From contig NZ_JAUYOJ010000106.1 of the NCBI RefSeq assembly GCF_030697925.1, positions 1-37,082 of the forward strand: a DNA stretch of 37,082 nt, written 5' to 3'. Under the pieces are notes generated by a model, which saw nothing but the letters and a program-made list of their open reading frames with translations, had not been told where the DNA came from and did not search any database. The translations under genes were made by a program, and so were the position numbers. Each line of letters begins with the position of its first letter. The first letter of the stretch is position 1. This document shows positions 16,837 to 25,229 of this stretch, in pieces. This stretch comes from Phenylobacterium sp. GTDB taxonomy: Bacteria > Pseudomonadota > Alphaproteobacteria > Caulobacterales > Caulobacteraceae.

Positions 16837-16881
16837 CAAATAGCGCGAGTTTTCCAAATAATGGCAACTGTGCAAATAATG
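16837..16881. repeat. Triple CAAATA direct repeat with an 18-bp period
   Basis: CAAATA occurs at 16837-16842, 16855-16860 and 16873-16878, exactly 18 bp apart each time. The last two copies extend to CAAATAATG. They lie 62-106 bp upstream of the acyl-CoA synthetase start, where activators often bind. CAAATAATG differs by one base from CAAATATTG in the right arm of the palindrome at 28065-28077. They may therefore be half-sites for the same regulator. Confidence 0.5.
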
Positions 16882-16938
16882 ACCTGAGCGCGCGGGCGCC
16901 GAAGGCGCGCCGCCCAGGCCAGCGGAAGCGGCGCTAGC

Positions 16939-16973
16939 GTGTCAATATATGAAATACTAACATATATTGACAC
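16939..16973. promoter_or_regulatory. 35-bp palindromic operator A between acyl-CoA synthetase and TonB receptor 2
   Basis: The arms are perfect over 13 bp: GTGTCAATATATG at 16939-16951 and its complement at 16961-16973, with a 9-nt spacer. The right arm contains TTGACA (16967-16972). With a 16-nt gap to TATTGC (16989-16994) this could be the -35 element of the receptor promoter, so a bound protein would block it. A near copy with identical geometry lies upstream of TonB receptor 3 at 28043-28077. The likely binder is a dimeric regulator; the IclR protein encoded at 22135 is the nearest candidate. Confidence 0.7.
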
Positions 16974-17049
16974 AACCGTCCTCGGTGTTATTGCTGCTTC
17001 GATCGGGTCGCAAGCGAACGACGGCCACAGCAAAAATCGGGAGGAACGG

Positions 17050-19494
17050 GTGTTCCAGGCACATCGGGAAACCAGGCGGCAGGTCCGCCGACTCCGCCTT
17101 CTCGCGACCGGCGCAATGGTGAGCGTGGCTCTACCGACGATCGCCGCGGCGCAGGAGGCGTCGGGCGCCGCGGGCTCGGAGCTGGCGGAAATCGTCGTGA
17201 CCGCCCAGAAGCGCGAACAGCGTCTCCAGGATGTCGGCCTGACGGTCTCGGCGTTCGGTGGCGAGACCCTGGCCCGAGAAACGGTCAACTCGGTCGCCGA
17301 TCTCGCAAGGCTCGTCCCGGGCCTGGACGTCACCCCCAACCCGAGCGGGACGCCGGTCTATACCTTGCGTGGGGTGGGCTTCTTCGAGAACTCGTTGAGC
17401 TCCGCGCCGGACGTCGCGCTCTATCTGGATCAGGCGCCGCTGGCCCTGCCCGCGTTCTCTGCGCTGACGGCGTTCGATCTGGAGCGCGCGGAGGTGCTCA
17501 AGGGACCGCAAGGCACGCTCTTCGGCACCAATGCGACCGGGGGCGCGATCAATCTCATCGCCGCCAAGCCCACGAGCGAATTTCGGGCCGGGCTCGAGGC
17601 GACCTATGGCCGCTTCAACACGGCGCGGCTGGGAGGATTCGTCAGCGGCCCGATCGCCGACACGCTGAACGGGCGGGTCGCGGTCAAGTTCAATCGCGCA
17701 GACGACTGGCAGCGCAGCTACACGCGAGATGACACGCTCGGCAAAACCGATGACGTCGCAGGCCGGCTGTTGCTCGACTGGCGGCCCGCCGACGCGGTCC
17801 GTGTCGCGCTGAACCTCAACGGCTGGCTCAACCGGTCCGATCCGCAGGCGGCGCAGCTTGCCCGGCGCACGACGCCCGAGGACCTGCAGGCGCCGATCGG
17901 TTCCACGGGATTTGGCGGGACGGTGACGGCGGGTCTGCCCCTGCTCGCCCTGCCCGCCGCGCCGCGGGATGCGCGCACGGCCAACTGGGATCCTGACTAT
18001 CGACCGTTCCGCGACGACCGCTTCTATCAGGCGACGTTGAGCCTCAACTACGATCTCAGCGAGGCGGTCACCCTGACCTCGTTGACCGGCTACGCCTCGC
18101 TTCGCCAGCGCAAGGCGTCATCGTACTCGGGTACGGATCTCCCCGCGTTCGACCAGGTCGCCAACGACGCGGACGCCCACGACTTCAGCCAGGAAGTTCG
18201 CCTGGCCAGCACCGACACAGCCGCGCGCCTGCGCTGGCTCGTCGGCGGTAACTATCAGAGGACATTCAGCTACGAGAATATCGACGCGATCTATCCTGAA
18301 GCCTCGACCGGCACGCGCGACGGGTTCAGCGCCAACAGTTTCGACAGCCGGCAGGTCTTCAAGCAATGGGCGGCGTTCGCGAGCTTCGAATACGACATCA
18401 CCGATCAGCTGAAGGTGAAGGCCGGAATTCGCTATTCGGATTCGAGCCGAACGGCGGCTAACCGCGCCTACGACACGCCAGGCTTTGTCGAGCCAAACCC
18501 CAATAGCCCAGGCCTCACGAACTTCTTCAATATCGTGATCCCGGCCGTCTATGTTCCGATCTTCTGTCCGGGGTTCACGTTCACGCCGGTGGTGCACGGG
18601 GAGTCGATCTCGATCGACCCGGAAACCTGCGTGTCGGGGACCTATCGCGAGACGCTCAAGGAAGACAATCTTCCCTGGAGCCTCGGCCTCGACTTCAAGC
18701 CAATGGATGGCTTGCTGCTCTATGCGAACGTGTCCCGAGGCTTCAAGGGTGGCGCGTTTCCCCTCGCCAACGCCGCGAGCCAGGAGCAGTATTTCCCGGT
18801 TCCACAAGAAAAGCTCACGGCGTTTGAAGGCGGTTTCAAATCGAACCTGGCGGGTGGCAAGGTCGTCCTGAACGGCGCGGCCTTCTATTACGACTATGCC
18901 AACAAGCAAACGCGAGGGAAGACGGTCGATCCCTTGTTCGGCGCCCTGGAACAGCTTGTCAGCATTCCGGAGTCCCGCACCTATGGCGCCGAGCTGGACC
19001 TGACGGCGGCGCCAATGCGAGGTCTCACGCTTCGGGCCAGCGCGACCTATCTCGACGCGAAGATCGAGGCGTTCGACGGAGCCGTGGGTACGACAAGCGT
19101 GGGCGGGCTGCTGTTTCCGGTCCGCGCCTCCTACGACGGCGTGAGACTGCCGTTCGCCCCGAAGTTCGCCGCGTCCGCCAGCATCGACTACGAGTTTCCG
19201 GTCAGCGACGACGTCGAAGGCTTCGTGGGCGGCAGCTTCCGCGCGCAGACGAAAAGCTACGGCTCGCCGCAACTCGCCCCACAAGAGCAGGCCGACGCCA
19301 CGATCAAGGGCTACGGGCTTCTCAATCTTCGCGCCGGGCTCCAGGCGTCGGACGGGCGTTGGAAGGCGTCCATGTGGGGCTTGAACGTGACCGACACCCA
19401 CTACTGGACCAACAGCCTGCGGGCGTTCGACACCATCGTCCGATATACGGGCCGCCCCGCCGAATACGGTGTCACGCTCGAGTATAATTTCTAG
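17050..19494 (+). CDS. TonB-dependent outer-membrane receptor 2
   Basis: An 814-residue receptor. I start at GTG 17050 because GGGAGGA lies 5-6 nt before it and a signal peptide follows (basic residues, a hydrophobic core, cleavage after about residue 34, PTIAAAQ). Frames open further upstream lack a binding site. The TonB box is AEIVVTAQKREQ. The plug domain (about 55-165) includes LRGVGFFENS and ERAEVLKGPQGTLFGTNATGGAINL, and the barrel ends YNF. It is the first gene of an operon with an alpha/beta hydrolase (75 bp on), an aldehyde dehydrogenase and perhaps the IclR gene. It is therefore probably the importer for the compound these enzymes degrade. Palindrome A lies 76 bp upstream. Confidence 0.92.
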   Translation: MFQAHRETRRQVRRLRLLATGAMVSVALPTIAAAQEASGAAGSELAEIVVTAQKREQRLQDVGLTVSAFGGETLARETVNSVADLARLVPGLDVTPNPSGTPVYTLRGVGFFENSLSSAPDVALYLDQAPLALPAFSALTAFDLERAEVLKGPQGTLFGTNATGGAINLIAAKPTSEFRAGLEATYGRFNTARLGGFVSGPIADTLNGRVAVKFNRADDWQRSYTRDDTLGKTDDVAGRLLLDWRPADAVRVALNLNGWLNRSDPQAAQLARRTTPEDLQAPIGSTGFGGTVTAGLPLLALPAAPRDARTANWDPDYRPFRDDRFYQATLSLNYDLSEAVTLTSLTGYASLRQRKASSYSGTDLPAFDQVANDADAHDFSQEVRLASTDTAARLRWLVGGNYQRTFSYENIDAIYPEASTGTRDGFSANSFDSRQVFKQWAAFASFEYDITDQLKVKAGIRYSDSSRTAANRAYDTPGFVEPNPNSPGLTNFFNIVIPAVYVPIFCPGFTFTPVVHGESISIDPETCVSGTYRETLKEDNLPWSLGLDFKPMDGLLLYANVSRGFKGGAFPLANAASQEQYFPVPQEKLTAFEGGFKSNLAGGKVVLNGAAFYYDYANKQTRGKTVDPLFGALEQLVSIPESRTYGAELDLTAAPMRGLTLRASATYLDAKIEAFDGAVGTTSVGGLLFPVRASYDGVRLPFAPKFAASASIDYEFPVSDDVEGFVGGSFRAQTKSYGSPQLAPQEQADATIKGYGLLNLRAGLQASDGRWKASMWGLNVTDTHYWTNSLRAFDTIVRYTGRPAEYGVTLEYNF

Positions 19495-19569
19495 CAACGA
19501 CGTCCGTGAGCCGCACCGTCGATGGACGGGGCGGGGGGCGATGCAGAACAGCAGGAAGGTAGCCGGTCC

Positions 19570-20406
19570 ATGACATTCGCCAGAGGCGTTCCGGTAAGGG
19601 ACACGATCCTATGGGTGGACGATACGGGAGAGGCGCACCTGCCGCCCATCGTCTGCCTGCATTCGCTGTGGCTCGACGGCGGCATGTTCGACGCCCTCGT
19701 CACCGCGGCGAAGGGGCGGTTCCGCGTCATCCGGCCGGACTTCCGGGGGCAGGGCAGCAGTGCGCCGGCGACCGAGGACGAGGTCAGCATGGACTGCTGC
19801 GCCGAGGACATGATCGCCCTCATCGAGACGTTGGATCTGCCTCCGGTCAGCCTGGCCGCCGCGTCGATGGGCGGCGACGTCGCCGTGCGCATGGTCGCCC
19901 GCCGGCCGGAGCTGTTCTGCGCCCTGGTCATGCTGGGGTCGTCCGTCCGCGGGGAGCCACCGGAGCAGCTGGTTCGCTTCACGGAATTCCTGGATGGTGC
20001 CAAGGAAAAGGGCTTCGTGGGCGACGACCTCGCGATGCTGATGTCGATCATGTTCGGCGCGACCACGCGCGCCAAGCCTGAGGCGCGGCCCATGCTCGAC
20101 TATTGGAGCAAACGGCTGGAGTTGACGCCGCGATCCCAGTGGCCTGCCTTGATGGGCGTCCTCAATCGGCCGACCGCGGTTCCGCTCCTGTCGGAGATCA
20201 AGATACCGACCCTTGTGTTCTCCGGTGAGGACGACATCGCGCGACCGCCCGAGTGGAGCCAGGAAGTCGCCAACGGCGTTGAAGACGCCACCCTGGTCTC
20301 GCTGAAAGGCGTTGGGCACACCCCCATCCTCGAGGCGCCGGACGTGGTGATTCCCCCCGCGCTCGACTTCATCGCGCAGGCCGCGCGGACCAGCGCTCCC
20401 GCGTGA
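19570..20406 (+). CDS. Alpha/beta fold hydrolase (enol-lactonase-like)
   Basis: A 278-residue alpha/beta hydrolase resembling 3-oxoadipate enol-lactonase and related esterases. The nucleophile Ser99 sits in AASMGGDVA, the acid is probably in FSGEDDIARPP, and the base is His in GVGHTPILEAP. IRPDFRGQGSS after strand 4 is typical of the family. There is no signal peptide, so it is cytoplasmic. I start at the ATG at 19570, about 10 nt after AGGAAGG; an upstream ATG at 19522 lacks such a box. It lies between TonB receptor 2 and an aldehyde dehydrogenase. This suggests it cleaves an ester or ring-opened product of the imported compound before aldehyde oxidation. Confidence 0.88.
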   Translation: MTFARGVPVRDTILWVDDTGEAHLPPIVCLHSLWLDGGMFDALVTAAKGRFRVIRPDFRGQGSSAPATEDEVSMDCCAEDMIALIETLDLPPVSLAAASMGGDVAVRMVARRPELFCALVMLGSSVRGEPPEQLVRFTEFLDGAKEKGFVGDDLAMLMSIMFGATTRAKPEARPMLDYWSKRLELTPRSQWPALMGVLNRPTAVPLLSEIKIPTLVFSGEDDIARPPEWSQEVANGVEDATLVSLKGVGHTPILEAPDVVIPPALDFIAQAARTSAPA

Positions 20407-20467
20407 GGGCGCCCGGCGAAGCGGAACAATGGTCGCCAGGCGGCGATCTCAAATCAGGAGTGATCAC

Positions 20468-21895
20468 ATGAGCTTCGACGGCGAATACCTGATGACGATT
20501 GACGGTCGAGCGGTGGCGGGCGAGGCCAGCATGGCGGTCATCAATCCCGCGAATGAAGCCGTCATCGCGCAGGTTCCCGACGCCAGCCGGGCGCAGCTCG
20601 ACGCGGCCGTGACGGCCGCGAGCCGCGCCTTTCCAATCTGGTCCGCCCGTCCGCTCGCCGAGCGGCAAAAGCTGGTGGCGGCGATCGGGGCGTGCCTGGA
20701 TCAGCACAAGGACATGCTCTCCAGGATCATCACGCTCGAGCAGGGCAAGTCCCGCGCGGGCTCGGACTGGGAGGTCGCCACATCCGCCGACTGGTGCCGG
20801 GCGGTCTCGACGTTCTCGCTGCCTGTGGAAGTGATCCAGGACACCGACGAGCGAAGGGTGGAAATCCGACACACGCCCATCGGGGTCGTGGGTGCGATCA
20901 CCCCGTGGAACGCGCCGATCCTGATGGCGATCTGGAAGTTGGCGCCGGCGCTCCTGGCTGGGAACACGGTGGTCCTGAAGCCCTCGCCCTATACCCCGCT
21001 CGCGACCCTGGAGCTCGGTCGGCTGCTGCAGGACGTGTTGCCGCCCGGGGTGGTGAACGTCGTCTCCGGCGGGAACGATCTCGGACAGTGGATGACCGAC
21101 CATCCGGCGATCGGAAAGGTGTCCTTCACGGGGTCGACGGCGACGGGGAGGCGGGTGATGGAGAGCGCCGCCAAGACGCTCAAGCGCATCACCCTGGAGC
21201 TTGGCGGCAACGACGCGGCGATCGTCCTACCGGATGTCGATCCGAAGGCGGTGGCGCCGCAACTGTTCTGGGGCGCCTTCTTCAACAGCGCGCAGGTCTG
21301 CGTCGCCATCAAACGCCTGTATGTCCACTCGGACATCTACGACGCCGTGGCGCACGAGTTGGTGGAGTACGCCAAGACGGTCACGGTGGGCGACGGCGCG
21401 CTGCAGGGGGTCGACCTGGGGCCGGTCCAGAACAAGGCGCAGTTCGAGAAGGTGAAGGGCCTGCTCGATGATGCGCGCGCCAAGGGACAGCGGTTCCTGC
21501 TTGGCGGCGAGGCATCCAAGGGCCCCGGCTACTTCATCCCCATCTCGATCGTCGACAATCCGCCGGAGGACTCGCGCGTGGTGGTCGAGGAGGCCTTTGG
21601 TCCGGTGTTGCCGCTCCTGAAGTTCGATGACATCAACGACGTGATCCGGCGGGCCAATGACACCGACACGGGCCTCGGCGGATCGGTCTGGTCCGGAGAT
21701 GTCGACAAGGCCCGGGAAATCGCCGGGATGCTGCAGACCGGCACGGTCTGGATCAACGAAATGTTCGCCTTCTCGCCCGAGGCGCCATTCTCGGGTCACA
21801 AGCAGTCGGGCGTTGGCGTGGAGCACGGGATGCAGGGCCTGCTCGAGTTCACCAACACACAGACGATCACGAGCCGAAAGCTGGCGACCGCATGA
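20468..21895 (+). CDS. Aldehyde dehydrogenase family protein, copy 1
   Basis: A 475-residue NAD(P)-dependent aldehyde dehydrogenase that oxidises an aldehyde to the acid. The catalytic set is complete: Asn148 in TPWNAP, Lys171 in LKPSPYTP, the nucleotide loop FTGSTATG (220-227), Glu244 in LELGGND and the nucleophile Cys278 in NSAQVC. Usual family members read GQVC here, so the loop is slightly altered. AGGAG lies 7 nt before the ATG at 20468. It follows the alpha/beta hydrolase by 61 bp in the TonB receptor 2 operon. Its sequence differs clearly from the second copy at 25230. The two probably handle different aldehydes of the route. Confidence 0.93.
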   Translation: MSFDGEYLMTIDGRAVAGEASMAVINPANEAVIAQVPDASRAQLDAAVTAASRAFPIWSARPLAERQKLVAAIGACLDQHKDMLSRIITLEQGKSRAGSDWEVATSADWCRAVSTFSLPVEVIQDTDERRVEIRHTPIGVVGAITPWNAPILMAIWKLAPALLAGNTVVLKPSPYTPLATLELGRLLQDVLPPGVVNVVSGGNDLGQWMTDHPAIGKVSFTGSTATGRRVMESAAKTLKRITLELGGNDAAIVLPDVDPKAVAPQLFWGAFFNSAQVCVAIKRLYVHSDIYDAVAHELVEYAKTVTVGDGALQGVDLGPVQNKAQFEKVKGLLDDARAKGQRFLLGGEASKGPGYFIPISIVDNPPEDSRVVVEEAFGPVLPLLKFDDINDVIRRANDTDTGLGGSVWSGDVDKAREIAGMLQTGTVWINEMFAFSPEAPFSGHKQSGVGVEHGMQGLLEFTNTQTITSRKLATA

Positions 21896-22134
21896 TGGGC
21901 GATGGCGAACCCATGGCGGCTGGTCCCGGCCCAGGGCGGGCTCGTCGCGCCCGGGCCGAAAGCGGGCCTCCCCTAGCTCGCTTGTCCTGGTGTTCGCCCT
22001 AGCCAACCCGCCGGGCTTTGCTAGCGTTGCGGCCTTGCTGGTCCGGCCGATTCTTCGGCGAATGCTCGACGGGGCGGACCCCGCCAGGGTCGAAGGGTAT
22101 CCCAAGCGAGCTCATCTTCATCTACGCAGGCTGC

Positions 22135-22905
22135 ATGGACAATAACTACACGCTTCAGACCGTCGAGCGCGCGCTCTCCTTTCTGGAGTATGTCGCCGAA
22201 GCGCCGGAGCCCCCGAGCATCCGCGACATCGCCAAGGCGCTCGATCTGAACATTACGACTTGCTACCACCTGCTGCGCACCCTCGTCGCGCGGGGCTATA
22301 TCGAACGGAATGACTCCGGCGGCCTTGAATTGGGCGACGGGATCGATGTCCTCGCCCGCGGATATCGGCGCGCCCAGAACACCGAACAGCGCCTGGCCGG
22401 GATCGTAAGGCGACTGGCGGCCTCGACGCTGGAGACCTGCTTCCTCTCTCTCAAGGAGGGCGACCGTGTCGTTCTCAAGGTTCTTATCGAGGGATCCCAA
22501 AGGCTCAGGGTCTCGGGCCTCTATGTTGGGATGAAGGGGAATGAGCACCGTCGCGCCGCAGGCAAGGCGGTGCTCGCTCACCTCGACGGGGCCGCGCGGG
22601 CGGCGATGCTGGAGCCAAGTCTTGCGCAAATGCCGGATCGTCAGCGGAAGGCGATGCTCAGCGCGCTCGAGAAGGAACTGCAACAGACAACCGTCCGCGG
22701 TTGGTCGATCGATGAAGGGCAGTCGGAGGACGGGATCACCGCCCTGGGCGCGCCCGTGTTCGACGCATCCGGATCGGTCTTCGGCGCGGTGGGCGTCGTC
22801 GCGCCGGACTTCAGGCTGGAAAAGTCTCGTGAGGCGATCCAGGCCTCGATGATGTCGGCCGCGGCTGAAGCTAGCGAACTGCTGAAGGAAATCGGCGACG
22901 CTTGA
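22135..22905 (+). CDS. IclR-family transcriptional regulator
   Basis: A 256-residue IclR-type regulator. The winged helix is at about residues 5-70 (LQTVERALSFLEYVAEA, SIRDIAKALDLNITTCYHLLRTLVARGYIE). The effector domain covers about 78-250, with the typical GKAVLAHLD and the segment ALGAPVFDASGSVFGAVGV. I start at the ATG at 22135, which gives the normal family length; its ribosome binding site is weak. It lies 239 bp after the aldehyde dehydrogenase on the same strand and 573 bp before the ThDP operon. IclR proteins bind palindromes as dimers or tetramers and often control aromatic-acid pathways. It is the best local candidate for the operators at 16939 and 28043, though this is inference. 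Confidence 0.9.
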   Translation: MDNNYTLQTVERALSFLEYVAEAPEPPSIRDIAKALDLNITTCYHLLRTLVARGYIERNDSGGLELGDGIDVLARGYRRAQNTEQRLAGIVRRLAASTLETCFLSLKEGDRVVLKVLIEGSQRLRVSGLYVGMKGNEHRRAAGKAVLAHLDGAARAAMLEPSLAQMPDRQRKAMLSALEKELQQTTVRGWSIDEGQSEDGITALGAPVFDASGSVFGAVGVVAPDFRLEKSREAIQASMMSAAAEASELLKEIGDA

Positions 22906-23478
22906 GGTGCGCCGGCGAACGTCCTTGGATCATGGACGCTGAGCCGAACGCCCGGCGAGCCGTCGCAGCCGGGACCTGACCGCGCTCGATCGCGCGCCGC
23001 CGCCGCTGCGCGGCCGGTGGTCGAGATACGAGTCTTCGCACCCTTCTGAATTCCGGCGGCGGCCGACATCCCGGCGCGCCGGTTGCCTCCCTGTGCGCCC
23101 ACCCTGCCGGTAAGACGCGTGACGCTGTACGGCCGCCTCGTGCTGGCCCTCGCTCACCCACAAGCGCACGCCCGCGAGGGATAAATTTCCCGCGCACGGG
23201 TTTACACCCGCACTCAACTAATGTCAGATAAAGACAATGTTTCAATATTTGCAATCACATTCGACACACGCCGACCCGGAGCGCGCCCGGGGCCTCTCTG
23301 ACCTGGGCGCGTCGACCATCGCCAGGCTGCTCAAAAGCCGTGGTGGAGATCGAGCGGGGTGGGCAGGCGGGCGCGGTGCGATCCTGTCCAACGTGCCCGA
23401 CCTCGAGCTGTCTGAAGCAGTCTTAACCGGCAGATCCTCTATTTGCCGTAGAACGATTGAGAATTCCGGGAAATCCAC
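22906..23478. other. Gap upstream of the ThDP operon
   Basis: This 573-bp stretch has no gene I accept. The first 300 bp are GC-rich and the promoter part is the AT-rich segment around 23180-23260. It holds a half-site of the palindrome family, GTTTCAATATTTG (23239-23251). A plus-strand frame at 23237-23482 and a minus-strand frame at 23242-23526 overlap each other and lack ribosome binding sites or family resemblance. Confidence 0.5.
23239..23251. promoter_or_regulatory. Single half-site of the palindromic operator upstream of the ThDP operon
   Basis: GTTTCAATATTTG at 23239-23251 matches the left arm of palindrome A at 11 of 13 positions. Its complement shares CAAATATTGAA with the right arm at 28065-28075. 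No matching second arm sits at the 9-nt spacing; ATTCGACACA 8 nt further on resembles one only loosely. It lies 227 bp before the ThDP enzyme start. Confidence 0.35.
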
Positions 23479-25224
23479 ATGACTTATACTGTATCGGATG
23501 AAATCGTCTCCGCGCTTACCCGTCACGGGGTTTCTTTCATCTTCGGACAGAGCAACCCGACGGCGCTAATGCTGGCGGCGGAAGGCGCCGGGATTCGCCA
23601 GTTCCTCTATCGTACCGAGAACGCCGCGGGCGCCATGGCTGACGCCTATGCCCGAATTTCGAACCGGATCGGGGTCGTGGCTGCTCAGAACGGACCGGCC
23701 GCCACCCTGATGGTCGCGCCGATGGCGGAGGCGATGAAGGCGTCGATCCCCATGCTCGTCCTGGTCCAGGAGGTGCCGGCGTCGCAACGCGACCGCAATG
23801 CGTTCCAGGAGCTCGATCACTTCGCGCTCTTCGCCGGGGTCTCGAAATGGACCCGCCGGCTCGACGATCCAGATCGCGCGGCCGAATACATCGACCACGC
23901 CATGGTGGCGGCGAACAGCGGCCGGCCAGGCCCTGTCGTACTGCTGCTGGCCAAGGACATGCTGCTGCAATCCTCGAACCCGCACGGGCTCGAGCGGAAG
24001 CAGGATCTGGGCGGGTTCCCGCTCGATCGGCCGCGGCCTGACGCCGACGCCGTGGCGGCCGCGGCGAGGTTGCTCGCGAACGCCGCCTCACCGGTGGTGA
24101 TCGTCGGCGGCGGCGTACACGCCGCGCAGGCCGTCGAGGAACTGGGCGAATTGATCGATCTGGGCAAACTGCCCGTCGCCACGACCAACATGGGCAAGGG
24201 GGCGGTCGACGAGGCCGGTCCCTTGGCGCTAGGCGTCGCCGCCAACATCACCGGCCAGAACGGTCCGGCGGCCGCGCACCGCGAGCTGATCGCCGGCGCC
24301 GACGTCGTCCTCCTCATCGGAACGCGGACCAATGAGAACGCGACCGATGCGTGGAGCCTGACATCGCCTGGCGCCACCTACATCCACATCGATGTCGATC
24401 CGTTGGAGGTCGGCCGAAACTACGAGTCGCTGCGGCTGGTCGGCGACGCAAAGGCGGCCATCGCGGACCTGACCGCAGCGCTGCGCGGCATGGACCTGGC
24501 GAAGCGCCGGCAAGCTGCGGGCGACCTTATGCAAGCGATCGGCGAAGGTCGCGTGGCGCGCGCGCGCGCTATCGCGCCCGAGTGTCAGTCGGACACGACG
24601 CCGATCATGCCGCAGCGGTTGATGGCCGAGCTCGACCGCCGGATTGGTCCGCGGGACATCGTCGTGGCTGACGCGAGCTACTCGTCGGTCTGGGTGACCG
24701 GCTACCTCACGTCGCAGAGAGCCGGCCAGCGGTTCCTCACGCCGCGAGGTCTGGCCGGTCTCGGCTGGGGCCTGCCGTTCGCGATCGGGGCCAAGCTGGC
24801 GCGGCCCGACGCGAACGTCGTGGCGCTGGTGGGTGACGGAGGCTTCGCCCATGTCTGGTGCGAACTCGAGATGGCGGTGCGCGAGGAGATACCGTTCACG
24901 CTCATCGTGCTGAACAACGCGCAGCTGGCGATGCAAAGGCACGGAGAGAACCTCGGCTTCGGGCGCAGCACCACGGGCATCACCTTCGCCGAGGTGGATC
25001 ATGCGGCCATCGCCCGGGCGGTCGGCGCGATCGGGATCCGGATCGATGATCCTGGCCAGTTCGCGCCGGCGCTGGAGCGGGCGATCGCCTCGCGGAAGGT
25101 CACGGTGCTCGACGTCGTGAGCAGCGCGGACGCCTTCGCGCCGCTTCGCGTCTTCGATGGGCAGTCGGCGAGACTGGACGTCCCGGCCACCGCGCGGCCC
25201 TCCGGGGCGCTGCAGAGCGCGTAG
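23479..25224 (+). CDS. Thiamine-diphosphate-dependent enzyme (acetolactate-synthase-like)
   Basis: A 581-residue ThDP enzyme with the three-domain layout of acetolactate synthase, benzoylformate decarboxylase and 2-hydroxyacyl-CoA lyase. The cofactor-activating glutamate is Glu47 (YRTENAAGAMADAYAR). The ThDP/Mg motif starts GDGGFAHVWCELEMA (452 on) and ends with Asn479/Asn480 (LNNAQLAMQ). The position where benzoylformate decarboxylase has a histidine reads AAQNGPAA (68-75), which argues against that enzyme and for an acetolactate-synthase or lyase type. It lies 5 bp before an aldehyde dehydrogenase gene, so it probably releases an aldehyde from a 2-oxo acid or 2-hydroxyacyl-CoA for that enzyme. 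GGGA is the only binding-site-like sequence before the ATG. The substrate is unknown. Confidence 0.85.
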   Translation: MTYTVSDEIVSALTRHGVSFIFGQSNPTALMLAAEGAGIRQFLYRTENAAGAMADAYARISNRIGVVAAQNGPAATLMVAPMAEAMKASIPMLVLVQEVPASQRDRNAFQELDHFALFAGVSKWTRRLDDPDRAAEYIDHAMVAANSGRPGPVVLLLAKDMLLQSSNPHGLERKQDLGGFPLDRPRPDADAVAAAARLLANAASPVVIVGGGVHAAQAVEELGELIDLGKLPVATTNMGKGAVDEAGPLALGVAANITGQNGPAAAHRELIAGADVVLLIGTRTNENATDAWSLTSPGATYIHIDVDPLEVGRNYESLRLVGDAKAAIADLTAALRGMDLAKRRQAAGDLMQAIGEGRVARARAIAPECQSDTTPIMPQRLMAELDRRIGPRDIVVADASYSSVWVTGYLTSQRAGQRFLTPRGLAGLGWGLPFAIGAKLARPDANVVALVGDGGFAHVWCELEMAVREEIPFTLIVLNNAQLAMQRHGENLGFGRSTTGITFAEVDHAAIARAVGAIGIRIDDPGQFAPALERAIASRKVTVLDVVSSADAFAPLRVFDGQSARLDVPATARPSGALQSA

Positions 25225-25229
25225 CGACA

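Noticed and set aside
18118..19497. Minus-strand open frame of 459 codons
   Set aside because: It lies wholly antisense to TonB receptor 2 and shows no motif or start signal.
23237..23526. Overlapping small frames on both strands before the ThDP gene
   Set aside because: They overlap each other and the ThDP gene start, lack ribosome binding sites and cover the presumed promoter.
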